Shown in pieces: positions 1-8,364 of a stretch of 64,000 nt of DNA (the first letter of the stretch is position 1; each line of letters starts with the position of its first letter). Under the pieces are notes generated by a model. It was not told the origin of the DNA. It was given only the letters and a program-made list of their open reading frames with translations, and did not search any database. A program made the translations under genes and the position numbers. The DNA is from JAGVSZ01 sp963716855 (GTDB taxonomy: Bacteria > Pseudomonadota > Gammaproteobacteria > Burkholderiales > SG8-39), in NCBI GenBank assembly GCA_963716855.1, contig CAVQUV010000016.1:62001-126000 (forward strand), read 5' to 3'.

Positions 1-230
1 CCTGGCGCGTCGGGGTGCGGTCCGGGTGGCGTAAACAGCGATCTCTGAGGTGGCAGGGAACACAGTCGATGCGCTTCGCCTCGGACTGCGGCCGCTCCAG
101 CCGGGCGCGGTCGCTCGCCTGGTCCTGTGCGGGGTCCTTCTGCTCGTCGCGCGTGCGGTGGGCATCCATCATCGTGGCCACCGCAGCCTCCATCCTCTGG
201 GCCTCGTGCCGAAGCTCGGCGTGCGTCCCG
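1..230 (-). pseudogene. Transposase remnant, IS1182-like (runs off window start)
   Basis: The minus strand is open from about position 320 to the window edge. The part from about 230 down reads as an arginine-rich helical stretch (AHRTRDEQ, EAKRID) followed directly by a cysteine motif, CVPCHLRDRCLRHP, at about positions 20-65. Cys-x2-Cys-x5-Cys followed by LRHPxRTxTRQ resembles the cysteine-rich segment of IS1182-type transposases. In intact enzymes I would expect a long stretch between the helical part and the cysteine motif, so this copy looks internally deleted. No start codon, terminal repeat or full catalytic domain is visible. The family assignment is from memory of the motif only. Confidence 0.45.
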
Positions 231-262
231 CTGCGTCGCTTGTCGGCGTGCGCGCGCAGCGC

Positions 263-320
263 GACGGGAACCGAACAGCGCGCACGCTGTTCGGCGCTCC
301 CCTCGAGCTCCTGGTTAGGC
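263..320 (-). other. attC-like element after the DUF6632-like gene
   Basis: The heptamer GCCTAAC (320-314, minus strand) fits the integron inverse-core pattern RYYYAAC and overlaps the stop of the adjacent gene. It is followed by a perfect 10-bp hairpin, arms 271-280 and 285-294 with a 4-base loop. A second heptamer, GTTAGAC on the minus strand (770-764), fits the core pattern GTTRRRY and lies upstream of the same gene, as at the two ends of a gene cassette. The closing GTTRRRY core expected beyond the hairpin is not found, so any attC here is incomplete. Confidence 0.3.
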
Positions 321-716
321 CGCATTCTTGGCGAAACTGAGCGTGAGAGCCTGAGGCGACAACCAGGCCAGGACAGCCGCTACAACGAAAAGCGATGGAA
401 CGTCGCCATACAGGTGGCCGAAGTGCTGCGCGTTGGCAACCGACTGCACAGCCATAGTGGCAGCGTGAACGATGCTCGACCAGATGGTGAAGGAGATGAG
501 GCCCACGTGCCGCTGTGGATCGCGCGAGGCAAGCCACACGAAGACGCCCAATGTCGCATAGATTGCGATCATCATTTGGAGATACTCGGATTGACCCGCG
601 TGCCATGCCCAGCCTGACGGCCAAACAACTGTAAGGGGATAAAAGCCGAAAATGAACACCACGGCAAATACCCGGAGCGCGAACTTCAGGTACTTAAGGC
701 GATCGCTTTCACTCAT
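315..716 (-). CDS. Small membrane protein, DUF6632-like
   Basis: A 133-residue protein with four probable hydrophobic segments: VFAVVFIFGFYPLTVV near residues 13-30, then helices around 45-60, 75-95 and 105-125. It resembles the uncharacterised DUF6632 membrane family; no function is known to me. The start at 716 is chosen because AAGGAGGAG lies just upstream on the minus strand. The longer open frame up to 887 has no such site and crosses a hairpin. It stands alone between a transposase remnant and a DUF29 gene, and integron-core-like heptamers flank it, so it may have been acquired horizontally. Confidence 0.7.
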   Translation of the reverse strand: MSESDRLKYLKFALRVFAVVFIFGFYPLTVVWPSGWAWHAGQSEYLQMMIAIYATLGVFVWLASRDPQRHVGLISFTIWSSIVHAATMAVQSVANAQHFGHLYGDVPSLFVVAAVLAWLSPQALTLSFAKNAA

Positions 717-783
717 GGCTGAGACTCTCCTCCTTGCAGATGCGCCTCGGCGCGATGGATGCGGTCTAACAAGAAACAGAGCC

Positions 784-814
784 CCCAAAAGACCCTTTAC
801 AAAGGATCTTTGGG
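784..814. repeat. Imperfect inverted repeat upstream of the DUF6632-like gene
   Basis: CCCAAA...CCTTT pairs with AAAGG...TTTGGG around a short central loop, giving a stem of about 13 bp with one bulge. It lies between the core-like heptamer at 764-770 and the DUF29 gene. It could be the stem of an integron recombination site or a weak terminator. No U-run follows it on either strand. The rest of 717-970 shows no supported gene. Confidence 0.35.
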
Positions 815-970
815 CTGTCCATTGATCCAGCTCCCGCGAAAACAGCAGCCGCAACTCAAGACGTTGTCGGAGTTTAGTAGATCCCAATGCCGGCGGACAA
901 CTGGATCACGTCCGACTCGCGCTCGCGTGGCTATTGTTCGCCGCGCCGCGCGTCTAGGCGTCGATCTGCT

Positions 971-1441
971 TTAGAACATGAACGCCTTCCCCCCAAACAT
1001 GCTGCCCGGCCAGAAATGCCGGTCGACGAGCTGTTCGAAGGTGAAGACGCAATCGGCGGGAAAGGTGCCGCGGGGGATGCCGGCTTCGGTCACGGCGGTG
1101 AGCGCGCCGGCGTAGCTGCGCGGCAGCCCGTCTTCGACGGCGCCCTGCAGGCTCGGGCTCGCACGCAGCATCAGCTCGATCCCGTTGCGGCTCTCGAGGA
1201 TCGCGGCGCGCAGCGACTCGGTGCGCACGGCCGGGTTCACCGTCCACATCAGGAGCTGCACGATGAGTGCCTCGATGCGGCGGTTGAGCTCGCTCCGTTC
1301 GCGCGAGACCAGGCGCTCGATCTCGTTCGCGAGGATCTCGCGGTCGAGGACCTCGAACAGCCCCTCGCGGATCGCGCGCGCCTGGCCGAGCGCCCAGGCG
1401 GCGAAGTCGCGATCACGGGCGTGGCGCGGTGGTTGGGCCAT
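971..1441 (-). CDS. DUF29 domain protein
   Basis: A 156-residue protein matching the DUF29 family over nearly its full length. It has FAAWALGQARAIREG at the N-terminus, then the EIERLVSRERSELNRRIEAL helix, the LMWTVNP segment, RASPSL, and a C-terminal FPADCVFTFEQLVDRHFWP, all landmarks of that family. DUF29 proteins are small, soluble, helical and of unknown function, and are often scattered in accessory regions and copied many times in cyanobacteria and proteobacteria. The ATG at 1441 is the natural start: the family N-terminus (MAxxxxxxRDFxxW) begins there, while the long upstream open frame is antisense to the next gene. Confidence 0.8.
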   Translation of the reverse strand: MAQPPRHARDRDFAAWALGQARAIREGLFEVLDREILANEIERLVSRERSELNRRIEALIVQLLMWTVNPAVRTESLRAAILESRNGIELMLRASPSLQGAVEDGLPRSYAGALTAVTEAGIPRGTFPADCVFTFEQLVDRHFWPGSMFGGKAFMF

Positions 1442-1645
1442 GGTAAGGGGTGCAAGGATGCCGGAAGCATACCCTCGCCGCCTCCGCCCTTCATCCTCCG
1501 AGGGCGCGGGGCGTCGGGGTCGTCGTGACGGAGTACCGCTCGCGGTGCGCGCGGCCCCCGGCCTGCTAGGATTCGCCCGCCCCCGCGCCGGCATCCGGCG
1601 GCCGCGGTCGCCCGTACCGGTAGCCGTCAACCGCTGGATCGCGCC

Positions 1646-2821
1646 ATGTCCCCTCGCTCCGTTCTCCTCGCCCTCGGTGTTCCTCTGCTGCTCGCCGCCG
1701 CGCCGGCGCGCGCGGCCGACGATTGCGTGCCGGTGGCGGGGTGGGTCGCGCCGGGCGGGCAGCGGCTCACGGCGAGCGACGTGCTCGCGCGCGCGGCGAA
1801 GGCGTCGGTGGTGCTGCTCGGCGAGTCGCACGACAGCGCCGAGCATCACCGCTGGCAGCTGCAGATGATCGCGGCGCTCTACGCGCAGCGGCCGAACCTG
1901 GTGCTCGGCTTCGAAGCGTTCCCGCGCCGCGTCCAGCCGGCGCTCGATCGCTGGGTGGCGGGCGAGCTGTCCGAGGCGGACTTCCTCGCGCAGTCCGACT
2001 GGCGCAACGTGTGGCGCATGGACCCGCAGCTCTACCTGCCGCTCTTCCACTTCGCGCGCATGAACCGCGTCCCGATGATCGCGCTGAACGTCGAGTCGAG
2101 CCTCACGCGCGAGATCACGCAGAAGGGCTACGACGCGGTGCCCGCGGACAAGCGCGAAGGCGTCGGCCGCCCCGCGCCGCCGACCGACGCGTACCTCGAC
2201 TGGCTCGTGCCGATCTGGGCCGGGCACGAACGGCCGGGCGGCAAGCCCGCGAAGGCCGATCGCAACGACCCGGAGTTCCGCCGGTTCGTCGAGAGCCAGC
2301 AGACCTGGGATCGCGCAATGGCGGAGGTGCTCGAAGGCGCGACGAAGCGGCCCGGCTCGCCCCTCGTCGTCGGCGTGATGGGCGCCGGCCACATCAATCA
2401 CGGTTACGGCGTGCCGCACCAGCTCAAGGCGCTCGGCGTCACCGATTTCGTCGCGCTGCTGCCGTGGGATCGCGGCGCGCCGTGCAAGAACCTCGTCGCG
2501 GGCCTCGCCGACGCCGTGTTCGGCGTCGCGGCGCCGGCGGCCGTGCGCTCGGGCGAGCGTCCGCGGCTCGGCGTCTACCTGGACAAGGCCCCCGACGGCG
2601 GCGTGCTCATCCGCCAGGTGGAGAAGGGCAGCATCGCCGAGGCGACCGGCATCCGCGACGGCGACGTGCTGATCGAGATGGCCGGCGTGCCGGCGAAGCA
2701 GGCCGCGGACCTGGTGGAGATCGTGCAGCGCCAGGCACCCGGCACGTGGCTGCCCCTGAAGGTGAAGCGCGGCGGCGAGACGCTCGAGCTGATCGCGAAG
2801 TTTCCGGCGCGGGCGAAATGA
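1646..2821 (+). CDS. ChaN/DUF399 family protein with C-terminal PDZ domain
   Basis: A 391-residue exported protein. Residues 1-24 form a signal peptide ending in APARA. Residues 45-270 match the ChaN/DUF399 fold, with LLGESHDSAEHHRWQ (family motif GExHxxxxHH), FEAFPR and GVMGAGHINHGYGVP. Members are linked to haem binding and to the TIKI protease-like fold; the exact role here is unproven. Residues 290-390 form a PDZ domain (GVYLDKAPDGGVLIRQV, GIRDGDVLIEMAG). The stop overlaps the start of the next gene (ATGA), so the two are probably translated together. Both are predicted to act in the periplasm. Confidence 0.85.
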   Translation: MSPRSVLLALGVPLLLAAAPARAADDCVPVAGWVAPGGQRLTASDVLARAAKASVVLLGESHDSAEHHRWQLQMIAALYAQRPNLVLGFEAFPRRVQPALDRWVAGELSEADFLAQSDWRNVWRMDPQLYLPLFHFARMNRVPMIALNVESSLTREITQKGYDAVPADKREGVGRPAPPTDAYLDWLVPIWAGHERPGGKPAKADRNDPEFRRFVESQQTWDRAMAEVLEGATKRPGSPLVVGVMGAGHINHGYGVPHQLKALGVTDFVALLPWDRGAPCKNLVAGLADAVFGVAAPAAVRSGERPRLGVYLDKAPDGGVLIRQVEKGSIAEATGIRDGDVLIEMAGVPAKQAADLVEIVQRQAPGTWLPLKVKRGGETLELIAKFPARAK

Positions 2822-4836
2822 GCCTGCGCGCGCTCGCCGCCGCGCTCGCGCTCGTCGCGGGGCATGCGGCCGCGGCGCCCGCGCACCTCGACGTCGAAGC
2901 GACGCTCGATCCCGCGACGCGCGAGCTGCGCGCACGCGGGACGCTCGCGGTGGGGCGCGACGCGACGGAGATTGCGCTCGCTGCGCGCTATCGCGTCGAA
3001 ACCTTCGCGGTCGACGGCCAGCGCGACGCGGTGCCGGTCGCGACGCGCAACGGACGGCACGTGTGGCGACTGCCGGCCGCGGATCGCGCGCGCCGCGTCG
3101 AGATCGCCTGGCACGGCGCGGTCGACCCGCTCGACGAGTCGCTGTCCCACCGCGACACGCTGCGCAACGGCCGGCCGGTCGCGGGCGCGCGCGGAAGCTT
3201 CCTGCCGGGCTCGACGCTGTGGCATCCGATCGTCGCGCACGGCCTGTCGGGCTACCGCGTGACGATCGCGCTGCCGGCGGGCCAGAAGGCGCTCGTGCCC
3301 GGCCGGCTGGTCGAGGAGCTCGAGAGCGCGGAGCGCTACGGCGCGCGCTTCGAGTTCGCGCACCCGGCCGACGGCATCGACCTCATCGCGGGTCCTTATC
3401 GGGTGGAAAACCGCGACGTGCGCACGGCGGGCGGGAAGTCGGTGCGCCTCCGCACGTATTTCCATCCGGAGATCGCCACGCTTGCCGCGGGCTATCTCGA
3501 CGCGGTGCTCGGCTACCTCAACCTCTACGAGGGCTGGATCGGCGAGTACCCGTTCTCCGAGTTCAGCGTGGTGTCGAGCCCGACGCCGACGGGGTTCGGC
3601 ATGCCGACGCTGACCTACCTCGGCGTCGACGTGCTGCGGCTGCCGTTCATCCGCACGACCTCGCTCGGGCACGAGGTCCTGCACAACTGGTGGGGCAACG
3701 GGGTGTTCGTCGAGTACGCGCGCGGCAACTGGTCCGAGGGCCTCACGACGTTCATGGCCGATTACCACTACAGGGAGCGACAGGGCCCGGCCGCGGCGCG
3801 CGAGATGCGGCTCGAGTGGCTGCGCGATTTTGCCGCGCTCCCCGCGAGCGAGGACCGGCCGCTCAACCGGTTCGTCGCGCGCTATCACGGCGCCTCGCAG
3901 ATCGTCGGCTACAACAAGACCGCGATGGTCTTCCTGATGCTGCGCGAAATGATCGGCAAGGACGCCTTCGACGCCGGCATCCGCGAGTTCTGGCGCGCGA
4001 ACCGGTTTCGCGTCGCGTCCTGGGGCGACCTGCGGCGCGCGTTCGAGGCCGCGTCGAAGCGCGACCTCGGCGGGTTCTTCGCGCAGTGGCTCGACCGCGC
4101 CGGGGCGCCGTCGGTGCGGTTCGCCGATGCGCGCGCGGCGCAGCGCGGCGACGGGTGGCGCGTCACCGTGGCGCTCGCGCAGGGCGCGCCGACCTACCGG
4201 CTGCGGGTGCCGGTGCGCGTGCGCACCGAGCGCGGGGAGGAAACGCACATCGTGGACCTCGAAGGCGAACGCGCGGTCGCGAGCTTCGAGACGGCGGCGC
4301 AGCCGGTCGCGCTGCTGCTCGATCCCGACCTCGAGCTCTTCCGGCGCCTCGCGCCCGACGAGGCGCCGCCGACCCTGCGCGAGGTGATGGTGCATCCGGC
4401 CACGACGCTCGCCGTGCTGCCGGACGGCGCGGCGGCGGACATCGGACGCAAGCTCGCGGCGCAGCTGCTCGACCATCCCGCAAAGGCGTTCGTCGTCGGC
4501 GCGCCGGTGCCGCCCGGCCCGCTGCTCGTGATTGGCGTCGGCGACGGGCTCGACCCCTGGCTCGCGCAGCACGGCCTGCCCGCGCGGCCGGCGGTCGTGG
4601 CGGGGAAGGGCACCGCGCAGGTGTGGACGGCGATGCGCCGCGACGGGCGAACGCTGGTCGTGGTGTCGGCGCGCGACGACGACGCGCTCGCGGCGCTCGC
4701 ACGCCCGCTGCCGCACTACGGACGGCAGAGCTGGATCGTGTTCGACGGCGCGAAGGCGATCGATCGCGGCGTGTGGCCCTCGAGGCCGCAGGCGTGGACG
4801 TTCGACGGCAAGGACGAGCGCTCGCCCGCTCGGTAG
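2818..4836 (+). CDS. M1-family (gluzincin) metallopeptidase-like protein
   Basis: A 672-residue exported protein. The start at 2818 overlaps the upstream stop and gives a signal peptide (LRALAAALALVAGHAAAAP). The zinc motif HEVLHNWWGN sits at residues 285-294 and is followed by the downstream glutamate in WSEGLTTF, as in M1 aminopeptidases. The N-terminal half is beta-rich, and a helical domain containing YNKTAMVFLMLREMIG follows the catalytic part. The GAMEN exopeptidase motif is not obvious; PTPTGFGMPTLTYLG occupies that place, so substrate choice may differ from classical aminopeptidase N. Coupling to a ChaN/PDZ gene suggests a periplasmic peptide-handling pair; that is inference. Confidence 0.85.
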   Translation: MSLRALAAALALVAGHAAAAPAHLDVEATLDPATRELRARGTLAVGRDATEIALAARYRVETFAVDGQRDAVPVATRNGRHVWRLPAADRARRVEIAWHGAVDPLDESLSHRDTLRNGRPVAGARGSFLPGSTLWHPIVAHGLSGYRVTIALPAGQKALVPGRLVEELESAERYGARFEFAHPADGIDLIAGPYRVENRDVRTAGGKSVRLRTYFHPEIATLAAGYLDAVLGYLNLYEGWIGEYPFSEFSVVSSPTPTGFGMPTLTYLGVDVLRLPFIRTTSLGHEVLHNWWGNGVFVEYARGNWSEGLTTFMADYHYRERQGPAAAREMRLEWLRDFAALPASEDRPLNRFVARYHGASQIVGYNKTAMVFLMLREMIGKDAFDAGIREFWRANRFRVASWGDLRRAFEAASKRDLGGFFAQWLDRAGAPSVRFADARAAQRGDGWRVTVALAQGAPTYRLRVPVRVRTERGEETHIVDLEGERAVASFETAAQPVALLLDPDLELFRRLAPDEAPPTLREVMVHPATTLAVLPDGAAADIGRKLAAQLLDHPAKAFVVGAPVPPGPLLVIGVGDGLDPWLAQHGLPARPAVVAGKGTAQVWTAMRRDGRTLVVVSARDDDALAALARPLPHYGRQSWIVFDGAKAIDRGVWPSRPQAWTFDGKDERSPAR

Positions 4837-4920
4837 CCCGCCCGGCCCGGCGGCGCATTGGCCGCGCCCGACCGGCGGCGTATGATTCCCGCAACAACTC
4901 CTACACGGCGGGTAACGACA

Positions 4921-5748
4921 ATGTTTTCGGGAATCGCGGCGCGCGCGGTGCTAACGCTCGCCTTTGCGATTGCCGTCTGCGCGCCGGGATTCGCGCAGGA
5001 GCTGGTCTTCGGGGTCAACGAGGGCGTCACCTACCGGATCACCCCGCACGAGACCCGGGAGCGCTACAAGGAGCTCGGCGAGCTGCTCGCGAAGGCGCTG
5101 CGGCGGCCGGTGCGGATCGTTCCCGAGGACAACTACCCGAAGCTGCGCAAGAATCTCGAGGCGAAGTTCTACGACATCGCCTACGTTCACCCGGCGCACC
5201 ACTCCTATCGCGCCATCCGCGACGAGGGCTACCGGCTCGTCGCAACGACCAAAGGCTGGGACACGTACCGGGCGCGCTTCCTGGTGAAGGCGGATGCGCC
5301 GTACAAGCAGCCGAAGGACGTGCTGCAGACGAAGATGGTGATGCCGGACCCGGACTCGATCACCGCCTGGATGGTGCGCGCCACGCTGCGCGACCTGGGG
5401 GCGGACGCCAAGCAGATCTCGCTCGGAACGACGCGTTACCAGGACGGGATCCCGTTCATGATGGAGCACGGGTTCTACGAGGTCGGCATCACCGCCGCGG
5501 GCAGCGTCGTCAAGGAATGGGAGTCGAAGGGCGGGAAGATCCTCTTCGAGTCCCGGCCGGTCCCGATCAAGCACGTGATCGTTTCGCCCGTGCTCTCGAA
5601 AGAAGACGCCGAACGGGTGGGCGAGGTCTTCCTGGGTCTCGAACATACGAAGGACGGCCGGGCGATCCTGCAGAAGCTCGGCTTCCAGGGGTACCTTCGG
5701 CCGAACCCGGCGGAGACGGTCGAGCTGACGAAGTGGCTCGGGATCTAG
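4921..5748 (+). CDS. PhnD-like phosphate/phosphonate-type substrate-binding protein
   Basis: A 275-residue periplasmic binding protein. The ATG at 4921 gives a clean signal peptide (LTLAFAIAVCAPGFAQE). The mature part matches the PhnD/phosphite-binding fold: FGVNEGVTYRITPHE, a lysine- and arginine-rich first lobe, DIAYVHPAHHSYRAI, then PDPDSITAWMVRATLRDLG and a second-lobe motif YEVGITAAG. No ABC permease or ATPase gene adjoins it, so it may serve as a stand-alone receptor or work with distant transporter genes. Such orphans are common in betaproteobacteria, so the ligand cannot be told. Confidence 0.8.
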   Translation: MFSGIAARAVLTLAFAIAVCAPGFAQELVFGVNEGVTYRITPHETRERYKELGELLAKALRRPVRIVPEDNYPKLRKNLEAKFYDIAYVHPAHHSYRAIRDEGYRLVATTKGWDTYRARFLVKADAPYKQPKDVLQTKMVMPDPDSITAWMVRATLRDLGADAKQISLGTTRYQDGIPFMMEHGFYEVGITAAGSVVKEWESKGGKILFESRPVPIKHVIVSPVLSKEDAERVGEVFLGLEHTKDGRAILQKLGFQGYLRPNPAETVELTKWLGI

Positions 5749-5850
5749 GCGCCTGCCGCGACTTCGCGCAATAGCGAGTGCGCTCCCGCTAAATAACCGA
5801 CCGCGCTAACCAACGAAGATTCCTGCGCGGACCGCGGTAGACTCCCGCGC

Positions 5851-6640
5851 ATGTGCCAGCTACTCGGCATGAACTGCAACGTCCCCACTGACATCGTCTT
5901 CTCGTTCACGGGGTTTCACCGTCGCGGCGGCCAGACCGACCACCACGCCGACGGCTGGGGCATCGCATTCTACGAAGGGCGCGGTTGCCGGCTCTTCATC
6001 GACACCAAGTCCGCGGTCGAGTCGCCGGTGGCCGAGTTGGTGCGGACCTATCCGATCCACTCGCTGAACGTGATCGCGCACATTCGCAAGGCCACGGTCG
6101 GGCACGCCGCGCTCGAAAACACCCACCCGTTCATCCGCGAGATGTGGGGGCAGTACTGGACCTTCGCCCATAACGGGACGCTGAAAGGCCATGCGCCGGC
6201 CTTCGAGCGGAGCGGACATGCGCTTTCACCCGGTGGGCAACACCGACAGCGAGCTCGCGTTCTGCGTGATCCTCGAAACGCTTTGGCGCACGTTTCCGAA
6301 CGGTGCGCCCTCGCTCGAGGCGCTGCACGCGGCGCTGGCGGAGGTCACCGCGAAGATCGCGCCCTTCGGCGATTTCAACTACCTGCTGTCGAACGGCGAC
6401 GCGCTCTTCGTGCGTTGCGCGACGAAGCTTGCCTACATCGTGCGCAAGTCGCCGTTCACGACCGCACACCTCACCGACGAGGACTACACCGTCGACTTCG
6501 GCCTGGTCACCACTCCGAAGGACCGGGTGGCGGTGATCGCGACCACCCCGCTCACCGACAACGAAACCTGGACACCCATCGCCCCGGGTGAGCTGATGCT
6601 CTTCCGGGACGGGGAGCCGGCGGCCGTCGCTCCGCGCTGA
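5851..6640 (+). pseudogene. Class II glutamine amidotransferase (YafJ-like), frameshifted
   Basis: The first frame begins MCQLLGMNCN, with the N-terminal nucleophile Cys2 of class II (Ntn-type) glutaminases, and runs through GWGIAFYEGRG, IAHIRKATVG and TFAHNGTLKG. The conserved continuation (RFHPVGNTDSELAFCVILE, then FNYLLSNGDALFVR) is in the next frame. A single-base indel therefore lies at about 6190-6225. Both halves are well conserved, and their combined length of about 260 residues is normal for YafJ-like proteins. A sequencing error is at least as likely as a true pseudogene. The substrate receiving ammonia is unknown for this family. Confidence 0.75.
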
Positions 6641-6647
6641 CGCGCCG

Positions 6648-7409
6648 CTACCCGGCGGCCCGCTCGAGCTCGGCCGCCACGCCCTGCGCTTCGTCGCCAG
6701 CGAGCTGCGCGAAGCACTCGCCGAGCAACAGCATCACAGGTCCGGTGAACTGCCGCTCCGCGAGAAGCGGAAGTTCGCCGAGCGTCGTGGCGATCGCGCG
6801 GGATCCGGGCAGGGACGCGTTCTCGACGGCGATCACCGGCAGCGATGTGGGTTTGCCGAGTGCCAGGAGGGCGGCGGCGATTGCTTCGGCCTGGCCCGCG
6901 CCCATGTACACCGCGGCTGTGTCGGCGTGCGCGAGCGGCGCTGCCCAGTTGCTCGACTGCTCGCCCGCGCCAACGCGGGGCGTGGCGAAGACGACGTTGC
7001 GGCTGACGCCGCGGCGGGTGAGCGACACCTTGAGGTCGGCGGCGGCCGCGAGTGCCGCGGTGATGCCGGGCACCACTTCGACCTCGACTCCGGCAGCGTG
7101 CAGGGCGTCGATCTCCTCCTGCGCACGGCCGAAAAGCATCGGGTCGCCGCCCTTGAGGCGCACGATGACGCCGTGCTTCCGAGCCGCATCGATCAGCCGC
7201 TTGTTGATGAAGCGCTGCGCGGTGCTGTGCTTTCCGCAGCGCTTGCCGACGGCGATCTTCTCCGCGCGTGCGGCCAGCGCGACGATCTCGGGGTTGACGA
7301 GCGCGTCGTGAAACACGATGTCCGCATCGGCGAGCAGCCGCGCCGCGCGCAGCGTGAGGAGATCCGCCGCTCCCGGACCGGCACCGACGAGATAGACCTT
7401 GCCGTGCAT
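6648..7409 (-). CDS. cobA: Uroporphyrinogen-III C-methyltransferase
   Basis: A 253-residue SAM-dependent methyltransferase (SUMT) that methylates uroporphyrinogen III at C2 and C7 to precorrin-2, the first step to sirohaem and cobalamin. Visible motifs are VYLVGAGPGAADLLTLRA at the N-terminus, the VGKRCGKHS segment, VRLKGGDPMLFGRAQEE and the VVPGITAALAAAA loop. The start at 7409 gives the family-standard N-terminus. It follows the sulfite reductase cluster on the same strand, which fits supply of sirohaem to CysI. No oxidase/ferrochelatase domain (CysG N-terminus) is fused, so that function must lie elsewhere. Confidence 0.93.
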   Translation of the reverse strand: MHGKVYLVGAGPGAADLLTLRAARLLADADIVFHDALVNPEIVALAARAEKIAVGKRCGKHSTAQRFINKRLIDAARKHGVIVRLKGGDPMLFGRAQEEIDALHAAGVEVEVVPGITAALAAAADLKVSLTRRGVSRNVVFATPRVGAGEQSSNWAAPLAHADTAAVYMGAGQAEAIAAALLALGKPTSLPVIAVENASLPGSRAIATTLGELPLLAERQFTGPVMLLLGECFAQLAGDEAQGVAAELERAAG

Positions 7410-7420
7410 CGCCGCGGTCC

Positions 7421-7648
7421 TCACGCGATCATCCCTGCCGCAACCGTGCGGTTGGTCGCCGGATCGATCAGGATGAGCGCCCCCGTCGCGCGGATGATCG
7501 AGTCCTTGCCGCCGGGGAAGAAGAGCACCGGGCGCTCGCACTCGCCTGCGACCTCGCGCAGGATGTAGATCGCCTCGGACTCGAGCCAGTCGAGATGCGA
7601 GCCGTGGCGCGGCTCCGCCTCCAGCGGAAGCAGGGCGGGGGCGTTCAT
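7421..7648 (-). pseudogene. Chimera of cysD 5' end and cysN 3' end (internal deletion)
   Basis: A 75-codon open frame. Residues 1-51 match the start of sulfate adenylyltransferase subunit 2 (CysD: HLDWLESEAIYILREVA, then ERPVLFFPGGKDSI, the PP-loop). Residues 52-75 match the extreme C-terminus of subunit 1 (CysN: RATGALILIDPATNRTVAAG). The two genes normally lie in the order cysH-cysD-cysN-cobA, so this looks like an in-frame deletion of about 2 kb that removed the rest of both. The PP-loop reads PGGKDS instead of the usual SGGKDS, consistent with relaxed selection. Its ATG overlaps the cysH stop. The product cannot be an ATP sulfurylase. Confidence 0.8.
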
Positions 7649-8364
7649 GCCGCCTGCCGCGCGGAAACGAGTCGACCGTCGGCGCCGACGTGCAGGCCGC
7701 ACTCGCGCGCCGCGGGCTGCTCCCACCACCAGCGTCCGGCGCGCACGTCCTCGCCCGCGGCCACCGGGCGCGTGCAAGGCGCGCAGCCGATCGACCGGTA
7801 GCCCTGGTCGTAGAGCGCGTTGTAGGGCACGTCGTGCGCGCGCACGTAGCTCCACGCGTCGCCTTCGCTCCAGTCGGCGAGCGGACTGAACTTCTCGATG
7901 CCGTGCACCGGGTCGAAGTCGCGCTCGAGGAGCGTCGTGCGCGTGGCCGACTGCGCGCGGCGCATTCCGGTCAGCCACGCGCGCTTCCCCGCGAGCGCGC
8001 GCCGCAGCGGCTCGACCTTGCGGATCTCGCAGCAACTCTTGCGCAGCTCCACGCTTTCGTAGAACGCATCGCGACCGTGTGCGGTCGTGTAGCGCTGTAC
8101 GGTGGCCGGATCCGGCCGGACCACCTTGAGGCGGTAGTCGTAACGCTGCGCGATCCGGTCGACGAGGGCGAGGGTGTCGCCGTGCAGCCGGCCGGTGTCG
8201 AGCGTGAAGATCTCGATGCCGAGCCCGGCGCGCAGGATCGCGTCAGTGAGCACCATGTCCTCGACGGAGAGGCTGCTCGCAAGCGCCGCCGGCGCATGGT
8301 CGCGCGCGATGCGTTCGAGCAGGCGCTCCAGGGCGGCGCGCTTGGCCGCGAGCCGCTCGGTCAT
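7645..8364 (-). CDS. cysH: Adenylyl-sulfate (APS) reductase
   Basis: A 239-residue cytoplasmic enzyme that reduces APS to sulfite with thioredoxin. The two cysteine pairs of the [4Fe-4S]-binding APS-type enzyme are present: Cys111-Cys112 (KSCCEIRK) and Cys194-Cys197 (GCAPCTRP). The catalytic cysteine is Cys222 (ECGLH) near the C-terminus. The SSLSVEDMVLTD segment and TLDTGRLHGDT form the nucleotide-binding part. It overlaps DUF934 upstream and the cysD/cysN chimera downstream, so it is in one operon with them. Its substrate would normally be made by CysDN, which is deleted here. Confidence 0.93.
   Translation of the reverse strand: MTERLAAKRAALERLLERIARDHAPAALASSLSVEDMVLTDAILRAGLGIEIFTLDTGRLHGDTLALVDRIAQRYDYRLKVVRPDPATVQRYTTAHGRDAFYESVELRKSCCEIRKVEPLRRALAGKRAWLTGMRRAQSATRTTLLERDFDPVHGIEKFSPLADWSEGDAWSYVRAHDVPYNALYDQGYRSIGCAPCTRPVAAGEDVRAGRWWWEQPAARECGLHVGADGRLVSARQAA

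Noticed and set aside
1..970. A complete integron
   Set aside because: No integrase, no attI and only one gene with imperfect ends; evidence supports at most a single cassette-like unit.
2575..4716. 713-residue antisense open frame over the peptidase gene
   Set aside because: Composition dominated by Arg, Ala, Glu and no domain; the sense frame has a catalytic zinc motif.
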